In this document: piece by piece, positions 17,334-26,380 of the stretch | How the letters are laid out: each line of letters begins with the position of its first letter | Position numbering within the stretch: the first letter of the stretch is position 1 | Assembly (NCBI RefSeq): GCF_000021305.1 | Contig: NC_011772.1 | Span: 5,058,001 to 5,122,000 of the forward strand | Source: Bacillus cereus G9842 | GTDB lineage: Bacteria; Bacillota; Bacilli; Bacillales; Bacillaceae_G | DNA length: 64,000 nucleotides | Direction: 5' to 3' | Position numbers and translations under genes: made by a program | The notes under the pieces: generated by a model | What the model was told of the DNA's origin: nothing | The model's input: the letters and a program-made list of their open reading frames with translations, nothing else | Database searches by the model: none

Positions 17334-18416
17334 ATGCCAAAACATAGAAAACAAAGCAAAATAAAGATTTATAGAATAAAAAGCTATAAAAAAGACAAGC
17401 GTTCTGAAGTAGACTCTGACAAATTTGAACTAGAACAGCAGGACAAGCACGATACACAAGACAAACAAGATAAACAGGATAAACAAGTACAATCAGAAAA
17501 TGTAATTATAGTACCCACAGATTCACACAACTTAGATGTGTGGGATGAAATTTCTCTAAAGGAAATACAAGCTGGTGAACATACAAATTTATTTAAAGAA
17601 AAGAGTAATTATCAAAATATTAATTTAGTCCAAGTAAACGATATTCGCTTATACTTGGACAAGCAACTACAATTCAGCTCCGTCGATGAGCAAATTTATC
17701 ATGAAGCACTTGTACATCCAATTATGTCAAAAGTAATTGATCCAAAACGTGTTCTCATATTAGGCGGTGGCGATGGTCTTGCCCTGCGAGAAGTTTTAAA
17801 ATATGAAACTGTACTACATGTAGACCTTGTTGACTTAGATGGATCGATGATTGATATGGCTCGTAATGTTCCAGAATTAGTTTCTTTAAACAAAAGTGCA
17901 TTTTTTGATAATCGTGTAAATACACACGTATGCGATGCAAAAGAGTTTTTAAGCTCTCCTTCCTCTTTATACGATGTAATCATTATTGATTTCCCAGACC
18001 CAGCGACAGAGTTGTTAAGTACTTTATATACAAGCGAACTTTTTGCTCGTATAGCTACATTCTTAACAGAAGATGGCGCATTCGTCTGCCAATCTAATTC
18101 ACCTGCTGATGCACCTCTAGTATACTGGAGCATCGGTAATACAATTGAACATGCTGGACTAACTGTGAAAAGTTATCATACAATCGTTCCTTCTTTTGGA
18201 ACTGACTGGGGATTTCATATCGCTGCTAATTCTGCCTATGTACTAGATCAAATTGAACAATTATATGTAGTACCAACTCCTCGAACCTTGCCTGCTCTTC
18301 TTTTTCCTTTATTTCAATTTAAAGAAGAACATCTAGAACAACGCAACCTCGCTCTTTTAAATTCAGAATCGAACCTTATCCTACATCAATGCTACAAACA
18401 GGAAATGAAGTTTTGA
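17334..18416 (+). CDS. speE: Spermidine synthase-like protein with a charged N-terminal extension
   Basis: 360 residues, longer than the usual 275-290. The first 65 residues are a basic then acidic, glutamine-rich tail containing DKQDKQDKQ repeats. The rest is a polyamine synthase fold: NDIRLYLDKQLQFSSVDE, HEALVHPIM, then the decarboxylated-AdoMet site VLILGGGDGLALREVL (about residues 140-155), VDLVDLD and the catalytic region VIIIDFPDP. It moves aminopropyl groups from decarboxylated AdoMet to putrescine. The neighbouring SpeD makes that donor, 26 bp downstream, so they form an operon. AAAGGAG precedes ATG 17334. The substrate amine is not fixed by sequence. Confidence 0.88.
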   Translation: MPKHRKQSKIKIYRIKSYKKDKRSEVDSDKFELEQQDKHDTQDKQDKQDKQVQSENVIIVPTDSHNLDVWDEISLKEIQAGEHTNLFKEKSNYQNINLVQVNDIRLYLDKQLQFSSVDEQIYHEALVHPIMSKVIDPKRVLILGGGDGLALREVLKYETVLHVDLVDLDGSMIDMARNVPELVSLNKSAFFDNRVNTHVCDAKEFLSSPSSLYDVIIIDFPDPATELLSTLYTSELFARIATFLTEDGAFVCQSNSPADAPLVYWSIGNTIEHAGLTVKSYHTIVPSFGTDWGFHIAANSAYVLDQIEQLYVVPTPRTLPALLFPLFQFKEEHLEQRNLALLNSESNLILHQCYKQEMKF

Positions 18417-18442
18417 CGATATTATAGTAAGGAGTGTTGCCT

Positions 18443-18814
18443 ATGGAATATTCTACTTTTGGCAAGCATATAATAGTAGATTTATGGGGAGTAGATTTTT
18501 CTCTACTAGATGATACGCACTTTTTAGAATATCATTTAGTTACAGCTGCAGATTGCTCTGGTGCCCATGTTTTAAACGTAAGTAAAAAAGAATTCCAGCC
18601 ATATGGTGTTACTGTATTAGTGTTATTATCAGAAAGCCATCTTTCCATTCACACTTACCCGGAACAAAATTTTGCAGCTATTGACTGTTATACTTGCGGT
18701 ACAACCGTTGAACCACAAATTGCGATTGATTATATCGTAAATATATTAAAACCGGAGCGGATGCATATAAAAAGATTAATTCGTGGTATAGGAGAAATTG
18801 TTACTGCCGATTAA
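18443..18814 (+). CDS. speD: S-adenosylmethionine decarboxylase proenzyme
   Basis: 123 residues from ATG 18443 (TAAGGAG nine bases before; the GTG at 18434 overlaps that site). Short class-1B bacterial SpeD. The chain cleaves itself between Glu64 and Ser65 in LLSESHLSIHTYPE to make the pyruvoyl cofactor; the DCYTCG motif with the catalytic Cys and the downstream His-containing MHIKRLIRGIGE are present. It supplies decarboxylated AdoMet to SpeE upstream. Confidence 0.94.
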   Translation: MEYSTFGKHIIVDLWGVDFSLLDDTHFLEYHLVTAADCSGAHVLNVSKKEFQPYGVTVLVLLSESHLSIHTYPEQNFAAIDCYTCGTTVEPQIAIDYIVNILKPERMHIKRLIRGIGEIVTAD

Positions 18815-18853
18815 TTATAACTCTTACTCATCCGGAAAAAGGAGGATTGTAAA

Positions 18854-18887
18854 TACCATCAGTGGGATGAACATTCCACTGATGGTA
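18854..18887. repeat. Perfect hairpin next to bcr1
   Basis: TACCATCAGTGG (18854-18865) pairs with CCACTGATGGTA (18876-18887) around GATGAACATT. There is no U-run. The stem and loop resemble the reverse complement of the first bcr1 hairpin (CAGTGGGGGATGAAC...CCACTGAT), but the flanks differ. Confidence 0.6.
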
Positions 18888-18898
18888 CAGGCATATAC

Positions 18899-19055
18899 AT
18901 AAAGTGAAACTTTAATTAGTGGGGGTTTTGTTCATCTCCCACTAATTATTAGTTGAACCAATCGGGCCTTTACGGACAGTTAAGCTCCCTCCTAACTTCC
19001 TTGCTCCAGCCACATTTTGAGGTGGGAGTTTTACTGCCCGTTAATGCGGGATAAA
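18899..19055 (+). repeat. bcr1 repeat, full-length copy 2
   Basis: It runs from ATAAAGTGAAACTTTAATTAG to TTAATGCGGGATAAA, with all internal blocks (TTGAACCAATCGGGCC, CATTTTGAGGTGGGAG, TTACTGCCCG). It lies between the convergent speD and EIIA genes. Confidence 0.87.
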
Positions 19056-19077
19056 AAAACCTTGCATAAGCAAGGTT
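19053..19077 (-). terminator. Terminator of the second PTS cassette
   Basis: Minus strand AACCTTGC-TTAT-GCAAGGTT followed by T6, at the EIIA stop codon; the U-run is shared with the end of bcr1 copy 2. Confidence 0.75.
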
Positions 19078-19394
19078 CATTCATCCACCGACATCTTCCT
19101 ATATAACTCTACAAACTCACTCGCTAATTCTTTCACTGTAATTGCATTCATTAAATGATCTTGCGCGTGTACCATTAAAAGAGTAACTTCGGTCTTTTCG
19201 CCACCAGCCTCTTTCTGTATAAGCTCCGTTTGTACACGGTGCGCCTCTTTTAATTCCTCTAGCGCTTCTTGTAATTTAGCTTCTGCTTCTGTAAACTCCC
19301 CACGCTTCGCACAATCAATTGCTTCCATTGAACAACTTCTCGCGTTTCCTCCATGCAAAATTAAATGAAAAGCTTTCGTCTCTATCGTATCCAT
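19077..19394 (-). CDS. PTS lactose/cellobiose-family EIIA (second cassette)
   Basis: 105 residues, closely similar to the EIIA at 14805: [37 protein letters not shown] and the active-site [17 protein letters not shown]. It is the last gene of an EIIB-EIIC-EIIA cassette with no hydrolase gene attached. It probably arose as a duplicate of the chb-type cassette. The sugar is unknown. Confidence 0.92.
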   Translation of the reverse strand: MDTIETKAFHLILHGGNARSCSMEAIDCAKRGEFTEAEAKLQEALEELKEAHRVQTELIQKEAGGEKTEVTLLMVHAQDHLMNAITVKELASEFVELYRKMSVDE

Positions 19395-19403
19395 TTTACT
19401 TCT

Positions 19404-20705
19404 TTACTCCCCCTTTTCTTCTGCTACTTTTTGTTTATCCCATATTTTTAAGAACGGTAAATAAATGAAAAATGCAAGCGCAAAGTTGACGAGTTGTAAA
19501 ACAACACCTGAAATTTTCCCACCCGATCCTAAATATCCACTGAAAAGAATAGGTGTCGTCCAAGGTACAGCCGCCCCACTCGGACGTGCGACCCATCCCC
19601 ATTCCATTGCAAAGTAAGAAACAATTGTTAACACAACTGGAACCAATATAAATGGAATTAATAAAATTGGGTTCATTACAATTGGCATACCAAAAGTTAC
19701 CATCTCATTAATATTAAATATACCAGGCGCGATTGACAATCTCCCTAAACTTTTTAATTGTTGACTTCGTGCAAATAGTAACATTCCGACAACTAGAGCC
19801 AGCGTTGCACCAGAACCGCCCATATAAATCCATAAGTCAAAAAACTGTGCCGTAATGGTATTTGGTACATCTTGCCCAGCTTGAAAAGCAACTCGATTTT
19901 GATCCATTAAAGACAACCAAACAGGGCTCATTACACCACCAACAATAGTAGCACCATGAATTCCACACGACCAAAGAACATGAACGAGAATAACTGCTAT
20001 TATTGCGCCCCAAAGACTAGCACCAAGTACACTAAGTGGTTCCTGTAAAATTTGTCCTACAATATTATGGATACTGCCAAAAGAAGTATTTTCTATAATT
20101 AAGCGTAAAATCCAAATAACTGTTACAACAATAAAACCTGGAACAAGTGCCGCAAATGAACGCGTGACAGCTGGTGGAACTGTCTCTGGCATCCTTATAA
20201 TTATCTTTTTTTGTACAATAAACCGATAAAGTTCAGTAGATATAAGTGCAATAATCATTGCTACAAATAACCCTTGGCTTCCCATTAATGCAGCTGGGAT
20301 AGCGCCTTCTACAAGTACACTCTCTTTTGTACTTGGTATAATATATGCAACTTGAAATGGAGTCGCAAGTAAAAACGTCACAAGCGACAATGCCCCGGAT
20401 GCTAAAGCATCCACTTTATAATACTCTCCAAGCCTGTAAGCGATTCCAAAAACAGCTATTAAAGCCATTATATTAAAAGTTGCACTAACTGGATACCCTA
20501 AAGCTCTCTGCCAATTCTCACCAAACAAACCTGCCATAAACTCGTTATATCCCGGTATCGGCAGTGCACTAATAATGAGGAAAAACGATCCAATAATTAA
20601 GAAAGGCATCGTTAAAATAATTCCATCTCGAATTGCTTGTAAATGCCTCTGCTCTGCAACCTTCCCTGCCACCGGCATCACATACTTCTCTAAAAATCGT
20701 ATCAT
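19404..20705 (-). CDS. PTS cellobiose-family EIIC (second cassette)
   Basis: 433 residues, polytopic, same architecture as the EIIC at 15311 (MIRFLEKYVMPVAGKVAEQR, RHLQAIRDGIILTMPFLIIG, LSIAPGIFNINEMVTFGMPI). The NINE(M/P)V(I/T)FG block near the sugar site differs at two positions from its paralogue (NINEMVTFGMP versus NINEPVIFGTP), which may mean a different sugar. It starts 14 bp after the EIIB stop. Confidence 0.92.
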   Translation of the reverse strand: MIRFLEKYVMPVAGKVAEQRHLQAIRDGIILTMPFLIIGSFFLIISALPIPGYNEFMAGLFGENWQRALGYPVSATFNIMALIAVFGIAYRLGEYYKVDALASGALSLVTFLLATPFQVAYIIPSTKESVLVEGAIPAALMGSQGLFVAMIIALISTELYRFIVQKKIIIRMPETVPPAVTRSFAALVPGFIVVTVIWILRLIIENTSFGSIHNIVGQILQEPLSVLGASLWGAIIAVILVHVLWSCGIHGATIVGGVMSPVWLSLMDQNRVAFQAGQDVPNTITAQFFDLWIYMGGSGATLALVVGMLLFARSQQLKSLGRLSIAPGIFNINEMVTFGMPIVMNPILLIPFILVPVVLTIVSYFAMEWGWVARPSGAAVPWTTPILFSGYLGSGGKISGVVLQLVNFALAFFIYLPFLKIWDKQKVAEEKGE

Positions 20706-20719
20706 CTATCCCACTCTCC

Positions 20720-21022
20720 TCATGGTTTCATTGACAAAGCTGCTTGCAAGATAGCTTCTCCATTACAAAGTCCGTAATGGACGGATTGAATAACATCAAC
20801 AGGTACCCCTTTCTCCTTACATAATTCTTTCATTTTCGGTAATAAATAACGTACTTGCGGTCCAAGTAAAAGGACATCAGCTTTATCAATATGACTATTC
20901 ACTTCAGAACCTGATACTGCCCAGATTTTCACTTCTATCCCTCTTGCCTCTGCTGCTTTCTCCATCTTTGTAACAATCAAACTGGAAGACATTCCCGCTG
21001 CACAGCAAAGCAAAATATTCAT
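20720..21022 (-). CDS. PTS cellobiose-family EIIB (second cassette)
   Basis: 100 residues, [20 protein letters not shown] with the phospho-cysteine, [16 protein letters not shown]. First gene of the cassette. The 222-bp upstream region shows no well-spaced -24/-12 element, so unlike its paralogue it is probably not sigma-54-driven. Confidence 0.92.
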   Translation of the reverse strand: MNILLCCAAGMSSSLIVTKMEKAAEARGIEVKIWAVSGSEVNSHIDKADVLLLGPQVRYLLPKMKELCKEKGVPVDVIQSVHYGLCNGEAILQAALSMKP

Positions 21023-21244
21023 TCCGCTTCCCTCCCCTTTTTTCTAAACCTAAGTTATGGTGCATCCCTTGCCACCACTAGGTTACAAATATATATGTCT
21101 AGATTTCCTGCTGTATGCCGAGCTTAAAAACAAAAATTTCTTGGTTTTCACGCTATTCCATTTATCCGTATTCTCCTAGTAAAGAGGACTCTAACTCGCT
21201 ATAATGATTCAGTATGATTTTTTAATTGATAGGAGGATATATTT

Positions 21245-22462
21245 ATGAAGGCATATCGCTTTCCACTTATTTTATTATCTTCTATCCTAATTGGTGGTTT
21301 CATTGGTTATTTCATGGGTGCCGATGCAGTTGCTTTAAAGCCGCTTGGTGATATTTTCTTAAACTTAATGTTTACGATTGTTGTACCTCTAGTGTTCTTT
21401 AGCATCGCATCGTCTATTGCTAATATGGATGGATTAAAACGTTTCGGTAAAATTATGTCTAGTATGGCTGGGACTTTCTTATTTACAAGTATTTTAGCTG
21501 CTATTTTTATGATTATTGTCGTGAAAGTATTCCCGCCAGCACAAGGTGTTGTACTAGAACTAACACAACCTGACAAAGCCGGCAAAGCTGTTAGTGTTGC
21601 AGATCAAATCGTCGGTATTTTAACAGTATCTGACTTCTCGAAGTTACTATCTCGTGAAAATATGTTAGCTCTTATTTTCTTCTCTATCTTAATGGGGATT
21701 GCAACTTCAGCAGTTGGCGAAAAAGGAAAGCCATTCGCTACATTCCTACAAGCTGGTGCAGAAATTTCAATGAAAGTTGTATCTTTCATTATGTACTACG
21801 CTCCAATCGGACTTGCTGCTTACTTCGCAGCATTAGTTGGTGAATTCGGACCACAACTTCTTGGAACTTACTTCCGAGCAGCAATGGTATACTATCCAGC
21901 TTCTCTTATCTACTTCTTTGTATTCTTCACGTTCTATGCATACCTTGCAGGTCGCAAACAAGGTGTACAAGTATTTTGGAAGAACATGGTCTCTCCTACA
22001 GTTACATCACTTGCAACTTGTAGTAGTGCCGCAAGTATTCCAGCTAACTTAGAAGCAACGAAGAAAATGGGTATTTCTTCAGACGTTCGTGAAACAGTTG
22101 TCCTTCTTGGATCTACACTTCATAAAGATGGATCTGTTTTAGGCGGCGTATTAAAAATTGCTTTCTTATTCGGTATTTTCAACATGGAATTCGAAGGACC
22201 GAAAACATTAGCAATCGCACTTGTTGTTTCTTTATTAGTAGGAACAGTAATGGGTGCTATTCCAGGCGGTGGTATGATTGGTGAAATGTTAATCGTATCT
22301 CTATACGGTTTCCCGCCAGAAGCATTGCCAATTATTGCAGCAATTAGTACAATCATTGATCCACCTGCAACGATGTTAAACGTAACAGCAGATAACGCTT
22401 GTGCGGTAATGACAGCTCGCCTTGTAGAAGGTAAGAATTGGATCAAAAACAAATTTGCTTAA
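21245..22462 (+). CDS. Dicarboxylate/amino acid:cation symporter (DAACS family)
   Basis: 405 residues, the GltP/SstT/DctA superfamily. About eight membrane helices and re-entrant loops. The serine-rich first hairpin appears as SLATCSSAASIPANLEA; the NMDGT-type region as HKDGSVLGGVLKIAF; the end as IDPPATMLNVTADNACAVM. It takes up an acidic or small neutral amino acid, or a dicarboxylate, with Na+ or H+. GGAGGATAT precedes ATG 21245. Substrate unassigned. Confidence 0.88.
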   Translation: MKAYRFPLILLSSILIGGFIGYFMGADAVALKPLGDIFLNLMFTIVVPLVFFSIASSIANMDGLKRFGKIMSSMAGTFLFTSILAAIFMIIVVKVFPPAQGVVLELTQPDKAGKAVSVADQIVGILTVSDFSKLLSRENMLALIFFSILMGIATSAVGEKGKPFATFLQAGAEISMKVVSFIMYYAPIGLAAYFAALVGEFGPQLLGTYFRAAMVYYPASLIYFFVFFTFYAYLAGRKQGVQVFWKNMVSPTVTSLATCSSAASIPANLEATKKMGISSDVRETVVLLGSTLHKDGSVLGGVLKIAFLFGIFNMEFEGPKTLAIALVVSLLVGTVMGAIPGGGMIGEMLIVSLYGFPPEALPIIAAISTIIDPPATMLNVTADNACAVMTARLVEGKNWIKNKFA

Positions 22463-22469
22463 TAGATAG

Positions 22470-22503
22470 AAAGAGGATGCTCGTTTAGAGCATCCTCTTT
22501 TTG
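22470..22503 (+). terminator. Terminator after the DAACS gene
   Basis: AAAGAGGATGCT and AGCATCCTCTTT form a 12-bp stem followed by TTTT. Confidence 0.9.
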
Positions 22504-22626
22504 TCGTTATTTGTTAATAAGTTGATATCTCCTCTCGCCACAAATTTGTTACAATCTTCACAAATATTCCACATCCATTATCCATTCTCCGTACTATAAT
22601 CATGTATGGAAAAGGAGATGGAAATA

Positions 22627-23784
22627 ATGACTCAAAGCGCACCAGAATTTAAAGTTTTGCAAAGCATTGCATTTCTCGCTGTTGTTTTGCAAAGTTCCTT
22701 ATTATATACAATGAATCAAGGAAATGTCTTACTTGAGCAATCTCTCATTATGGGCATGCTATTCAACCTTGCAAAATTCTCAGCACCAGCATTCATATTT
22801 ATCGTTGGATTTCACTTAATTCGGCACTATACGAAGCAATTAGTATATAAAGAATATATTTCTGAAAAAGCGACACACTTACTCATTCCTTATTTCTTTT
22901 GGTCTATTCTTTACCTATTAACAACAAACGATCTTATTACGTTACAAAGTGGAATAAAAAGTTTATTACTCGGAACAGCCGCGCCCCATCTTTGGTACGT
23001 TATTATGATGTTCCAAATTCACTTATTGTTCCCTTTACTATGCACACTTTTTTATTGGTTTCAAAAACGAACAGAAAATAAAAAAGACATATATAAATAT
23101 ATGACCTTTTTCGCGTGCCTATATTTTCTATTAATGTGGTTCTCTTCTCACTATATTTTTAATGGAGAAAAATTAACAAGTTCAACAATTTTACATTATA
23201 CAGATCGATCATTTCTATTCTACTCATTCTATTTCGTTATGGGTGGCATTGCCGCTGTAGCACTAAAAACTTGGCGTCTATTCGTCATGAAACATATCCC
23301 GCTTATAACAATATTATTTTTCATCTTATTTTTATTCATCAATTATGAGTTGTTTAGTTTTTACGGAGCAAACTCTATTCATTTAACTGTTTCTACCTAT
23401 TTAAAACCATCTATGTTTTTATATATCGTATGCGAAATTATCATACTGTATGTGTTATCTATTATGATAGTACAGCGTCGTGGTTTCTTATATAAAACGT
23501 TACGTTTCATTGGAAATTACACGTATGGTGCTTATTTAGCTCACTTATTCTTCTTGCAACTATGCACAAAGATTCTTTCTTTATTCACACTGCAAGAAAA
23601 TACTATATTATATAGCCTATTACTATTTGTGTTAACGGCTATTATCTCTATTTCAACAATGGTCATTTGTAGCACAATACCATTTCATACTTGGATTACA
23701 GGGCCTTCTCCTACAACAAAGATGAAATGGACGAAGGTTGTATTCCGAAAAAATCATAAAAAACTATTCAAGCCATATATTTGA
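22627..23784 (+). CDS. Acyltransferase-3 family membrane protein
   Basis: 385 residues from ATG 22627, chosen because AAAGGAGA lies eight bases before it (the ATG at 22606 overlaps that site's upstream side). About ten membrane helices. The N-terminus FKVLQSIAFLAVVLQSSLLY and later FIGNYTYGAYLAHLFFLQL are typical of membrane acyltransferase 3 proteins, which O-acetylate or succinylate surface polysaccharides. The usual first-helix histidine-arginine pair is not obvious, so catalysis may differ, like IcaC-type members. Substrate unknown. Confidence 0.75.
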   Translation: MTQSAPEFKVLQSIAFLAVVLQSSLLYTMNQGNVLLEQSLIMGMLFNLAKFSAPAFIFIVGFHLIRHYTKQLVYKEYISEKATHLLIPYFFWSILYLLTTNDLITLQSGIKSLLLGTAAPHLWYVIMMFQIHLLFPLLCTLFYWFQKRTENKKDIYKYMTFFACLYFLLMWFSSHYIFNGEKLTSSTILHYTDRSFLFYSFYFVMGGIAAVALKTWRLFVMKHIPLITILFFILFLFINYELFSFYGANSIHLTVSTYLKPSMFLYIVCEIIILYVLSIMIVQRRGFLYKTLRFIGNYTYGAYLAHLFFLQLCTKILSLFTLQENTILYSLLLFVLTAIISISTMVICSTIPFHTWITGPSPTTKMKWTKVVFRKNHKKLFKPYI

Positions 23785-23823
23785 TATAATGATACGCATA
23801 TAAAAAGAAAGCGAGAGACACCT

Positions 23824-24204
23824 ATGATTAATCAAGTTGGACAAATTATGCTATATGTAAATAACCAAGACGAAACAGTACAATTTTGGACAGAAAAAGT
23901 AGGGTTCCAAATCATTGCGGAAGAAAATAACGGAAACGGATTCCGCTGGATTGAAATTGCGCCGGCGAAAGAAGCAGGAACAAGCATCGTCCTTCACGAT
24001 AAAGCGTTAATCGCGAAGATGCAACCTGAATTAAACTTAGGTACTCCTTCACTTATGTTCTTCTCTAATAACTTAGATCAACTGTATAAAGATCTTTCAG
24101 AGAAAAATGTCACAGTTGGACAGGTTGTAGATTTACCTACTGGTAGAGCATTCAACTTTGCTGATAATGAAAATAATTACTTTGCAGTAATGGAACGTAA
24201 ATAA
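23824..24204 (+). CDS. VOC (glyoxalase/bleomycin-resistance) superfamily protein
   Basis: 126 residues forming one VOC fold: INQVGQIMLYVNNQDETVQF at the start and GRAFNFADNENNYFAVMERK at the end. Such small proteins include metal-dependent lyases, dioxygenases and drug-binding proteins. The last metal ligand position appears as an acidic/asparagine-rich end. AGCGAGAG precedes ATG 23824. Function unassigned. Confidence 0.85.
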   Translation: MINQVGQIMLYVNNQDETVQFWTEKVGFQIIAEENNGNGFRWIEIAPAKEAGTSIVLHDKALIAKMQPELNLGTPSLMFFSNNLDQLYKDLSEKNVTVGQVVDLPTGRAFNFADNENNYFAVMERK

Positions 24205-24206
24205 AA

Positions 24207-24240
24207 AATAAGCTATCCGAAAAAATCGGATAGCTTATTT
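24207..24240. terminator. Bidirectional terminator after the VOC gene
   Basis: AATAAGCTATCCGA and TCGGATAGCTTATT form a 14-bp perfect stem (24207-24220 with 24226-24239). Confidence 0.9.
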
Positions 24241-24244
24241 CATT

Positions 24245-26245
24245 TTAAGAAACTTGTTCTGCATTCGTTTCTTTATGCTGTATATGGCTCGTGATCCAAG
24301 CAATTCCACCGACAACAACGAGATAACATAACAATATTAAAATTTGCATTTGTAATTGCGACCAATCTCCTAAAGAGATAACATCTTGTAATCCTCTAAG
24401 AGAATGGGACATTGGGAGAAACTGTCCAATTTTGCTAAGCACAGCTATGTTTAATTCTCCTGGGAAAGTACCTCCACTCGTCGCTAATTGCAGGACAAGA
24501 AGCGTTACCGCTAAGAACTTTCCAACAAGACCAAATACTGTTACTAACATAAGAATAAATGTCATGAACGTAAAGGAAATAACAATACTTGATAAAACAA
24601 AGAGTGGCACACTCGCAACTTCTAGTTTCATAACACCTAGCACAACTACATCTACGAGTAGCGCTTGAATAAGTCCAATTAAATATACCAATCCTAATTT
24701 ATTAATAAAATGTACCGTTCCGCTTACCTTCATATTTTGTCTGCGGCCAAGAGGTAAAATATTCGATGCCATAATTCCGCCAACATAAAATGCAAGTGAT
24801 AAGAAATATGGTGCAATGCCTGAACCGTAGTTAGGAACGTCAGAAACTGTTGACTTCACTAACTGAACTGGCTCTGAGAACATCGTATTGCGTGCATCAT
24901 CATTACGGACATCCGCTATCTTCTCTGCGCCCTCTCCCAATTTCGTAGAAAGTTCTTTCGCACCATCATCAAGTTTAACAAGTCCATTTGTTAATTTACT
25001 AGCACCGTTATTCAGCTCCGTTCCACCACTCGCAAGCTGATTTACACCTTCTTGTACTGTTGTAAATCCATTTCCCCACTTCGTAAATCCATCAGCTAAA
25101 TTCGATGCACCATCTGCTACCTTTTTCGTTCCAGCAGTAGCTTCATTTAACTTAACTCCGAATGTATTCATGCCTTCTTCAATCTTATGTTGACCCTCAG
25201 TAAGCTTCTTCGCTCCTTGTGTCAATTGTTGTTGGCTATTATTTAAAGTACTTGTTGCTTTAGCTAGTCCATTAGACGTAGCAACAATTTTTTGAAAAGC
25301 GGGATCTTGCTGCACTTCTGGATGATTTTTCACGTACTCTTCTAATTGTTGTTTTACACTATTAGCTGCACCATCCGCTTTTACTTGGCCTTCAGCAAGC
25401 TTCTCACTTCCACTCACCCATTCATTTGTACCAGCACTTAATTCACTAACTCCTGATTGTAACGTTTTTTCACCTTGTGCTAATAACTCCATACCACTAT
25501 GAAGTGATGTCACTCCTTGACTCAGCTCATTTGCCCCCCCGGTTAAAGCAGATTGACTGGATGCAAGCTTTTCACTTCCCTCTTTCAATTTCGATGTCCC
25601 ATCACTTAAACGATCAATACCATCCGCAAGCTGATTCGCTCCATTTTTTGCATCGGTCGTTCCTTCATGTAACTTCTCAGCCCCATTACTTGCATCACTC
25701 AATCCTTGTGCCAAATCTTGAAACTTTGAAAAGACACCCTCTGTATAAGATTTCGTAATACTATTTGAGATTTTTGTTTTCATATTTTCAACAGCTGTCG
25801 TTCCAATTTGAGCTGCTACAAAGTTTTTACCTGGATTTACTTTGTACTGTAACTTTGCTGGCTCTGGTTTCTCATCCATAAGTGTACTTACCTTTTTAGA
25901 GAAATTCTCTGGAATCGTAACAACCATATAATATTTATCTTCTTTTAACCCTTCATCAGCATTTTTTTCTGATACGAAATGAAAAGCCAGTTCCTTATTC
26001 TCTTTTAAATTTTTAACAAAATCGTCTCCTGCATGAATTGTTTTTTCATCCATCACAGCACCCTTATCTAAATTCACAACTGCAACAGGTAATTTATCTA
26101 ATTTTCCGTACGGATCCCAATATCCAGCCAAGAAGAATCCTGAATAAATTAACGGAACGATTAATAAAAAAATTAAAGCGATACGTCCATGTTTATGGTG
26201 CCACATCGCTTTCCAATCTTTAAATATAAGTTGAATTCCTTTCAT
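24245..26245 (-). CDS. YhgE/Pip family membrane protein
   Basis: 666 residues from ATG 26245 (GGAGAAGGAGT in front; the longer frame adds 29 residues without a better site). One N-terminal membrane helix (about 21-43), a long extracellular domain with a dozen short repeats of the form L-x-x-G-x-x-x-L (GAEKLHEGT, NGANQLADGIDRLSDGTSKL), and about five C-terminal helices of ABC2-membrane type (YLVVVGGIAWITSHI at the end). Same family as phage-infection protein Pip and B. subtilis YhgE; EsaA is related. It may export or anchor something at the surface; the role is unknown. It is divergent from a LysR regulator that may control it. Confidence 0.85.
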   Translation of the reverse strand: MKGIQLIFKDWKAMWHHKHGRIALIFLLIVPLIYSGFFLAGYWDPYGKLDKLPVAVVNLDKGAVMDEKTIHAGDDFVKNLKENKELAFHFVSEKNADEGLKEDKYYMVVTIPENFSKKVSTLMDEKPEPAKLQYKVNPGKNFVAAQIGTTAVENMKTKISNSITKSYTEGVFSKFQDLAQGLSDASNGAEKLHEGTTDAKNGANQLADGIDRLSDGTSKLKEGSEKLASSQSALTGGANELSQGVTSLHSGMELLAQGEKTLQSGVSELSAGTNEWVSGSEKLAEGQVKADGAANSVKQQLEEYVKNHPEVQQDPAFQKIVATSNGLAKATSTLNNSQQQLTQGAKKLTEGQHKIEEGMNTFGVKLNEATAGTKKVADGASNLADGFTKWGNGFTTVQEGVNQLASGGTELNNGASKLTNGLVKLDDGAKELSTKLGEGAEKIADVRNDDARNTMFSEPVQLVKSTVSDVPNYGSGIAPYFLSLAFYVGGIMASNILPLGRRQNMKVSGTVHFINKLGLVYLIGLIQALLVDVVVLGVMKLEVASVPLFVLSSIVISFTFMTFILMLVTVFGLVGKFLAVTLLVLQLATSGGTFPGELNIAVLSKIGQFLPMSHSLRGLQDVISLGDWSQLQMQILILLCYLVVVGGIAWITSHIQHKETNAEQVS

Positions 26246-26380
26246 GAAACATACTCCTTCTCCTAATTTCACACCATTACAATGGTTTAACAGATTTACT
26301 ATACACGTCACTTTCCATACTGTATAATACATCTTTAATTATCAATTCATTCCTTTTGGTCTATAGAAAGGAGATTCGAA

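Noticed and set aside
21060..21085. Possible sigma-54 promoter before the second PTS cassette (minus strand TGGTGGCAAGGGATGCACC)
   Set aside because: The GG-to-GC distance is 8 or 11 nt for the two possible GG pairs, not the required 10.
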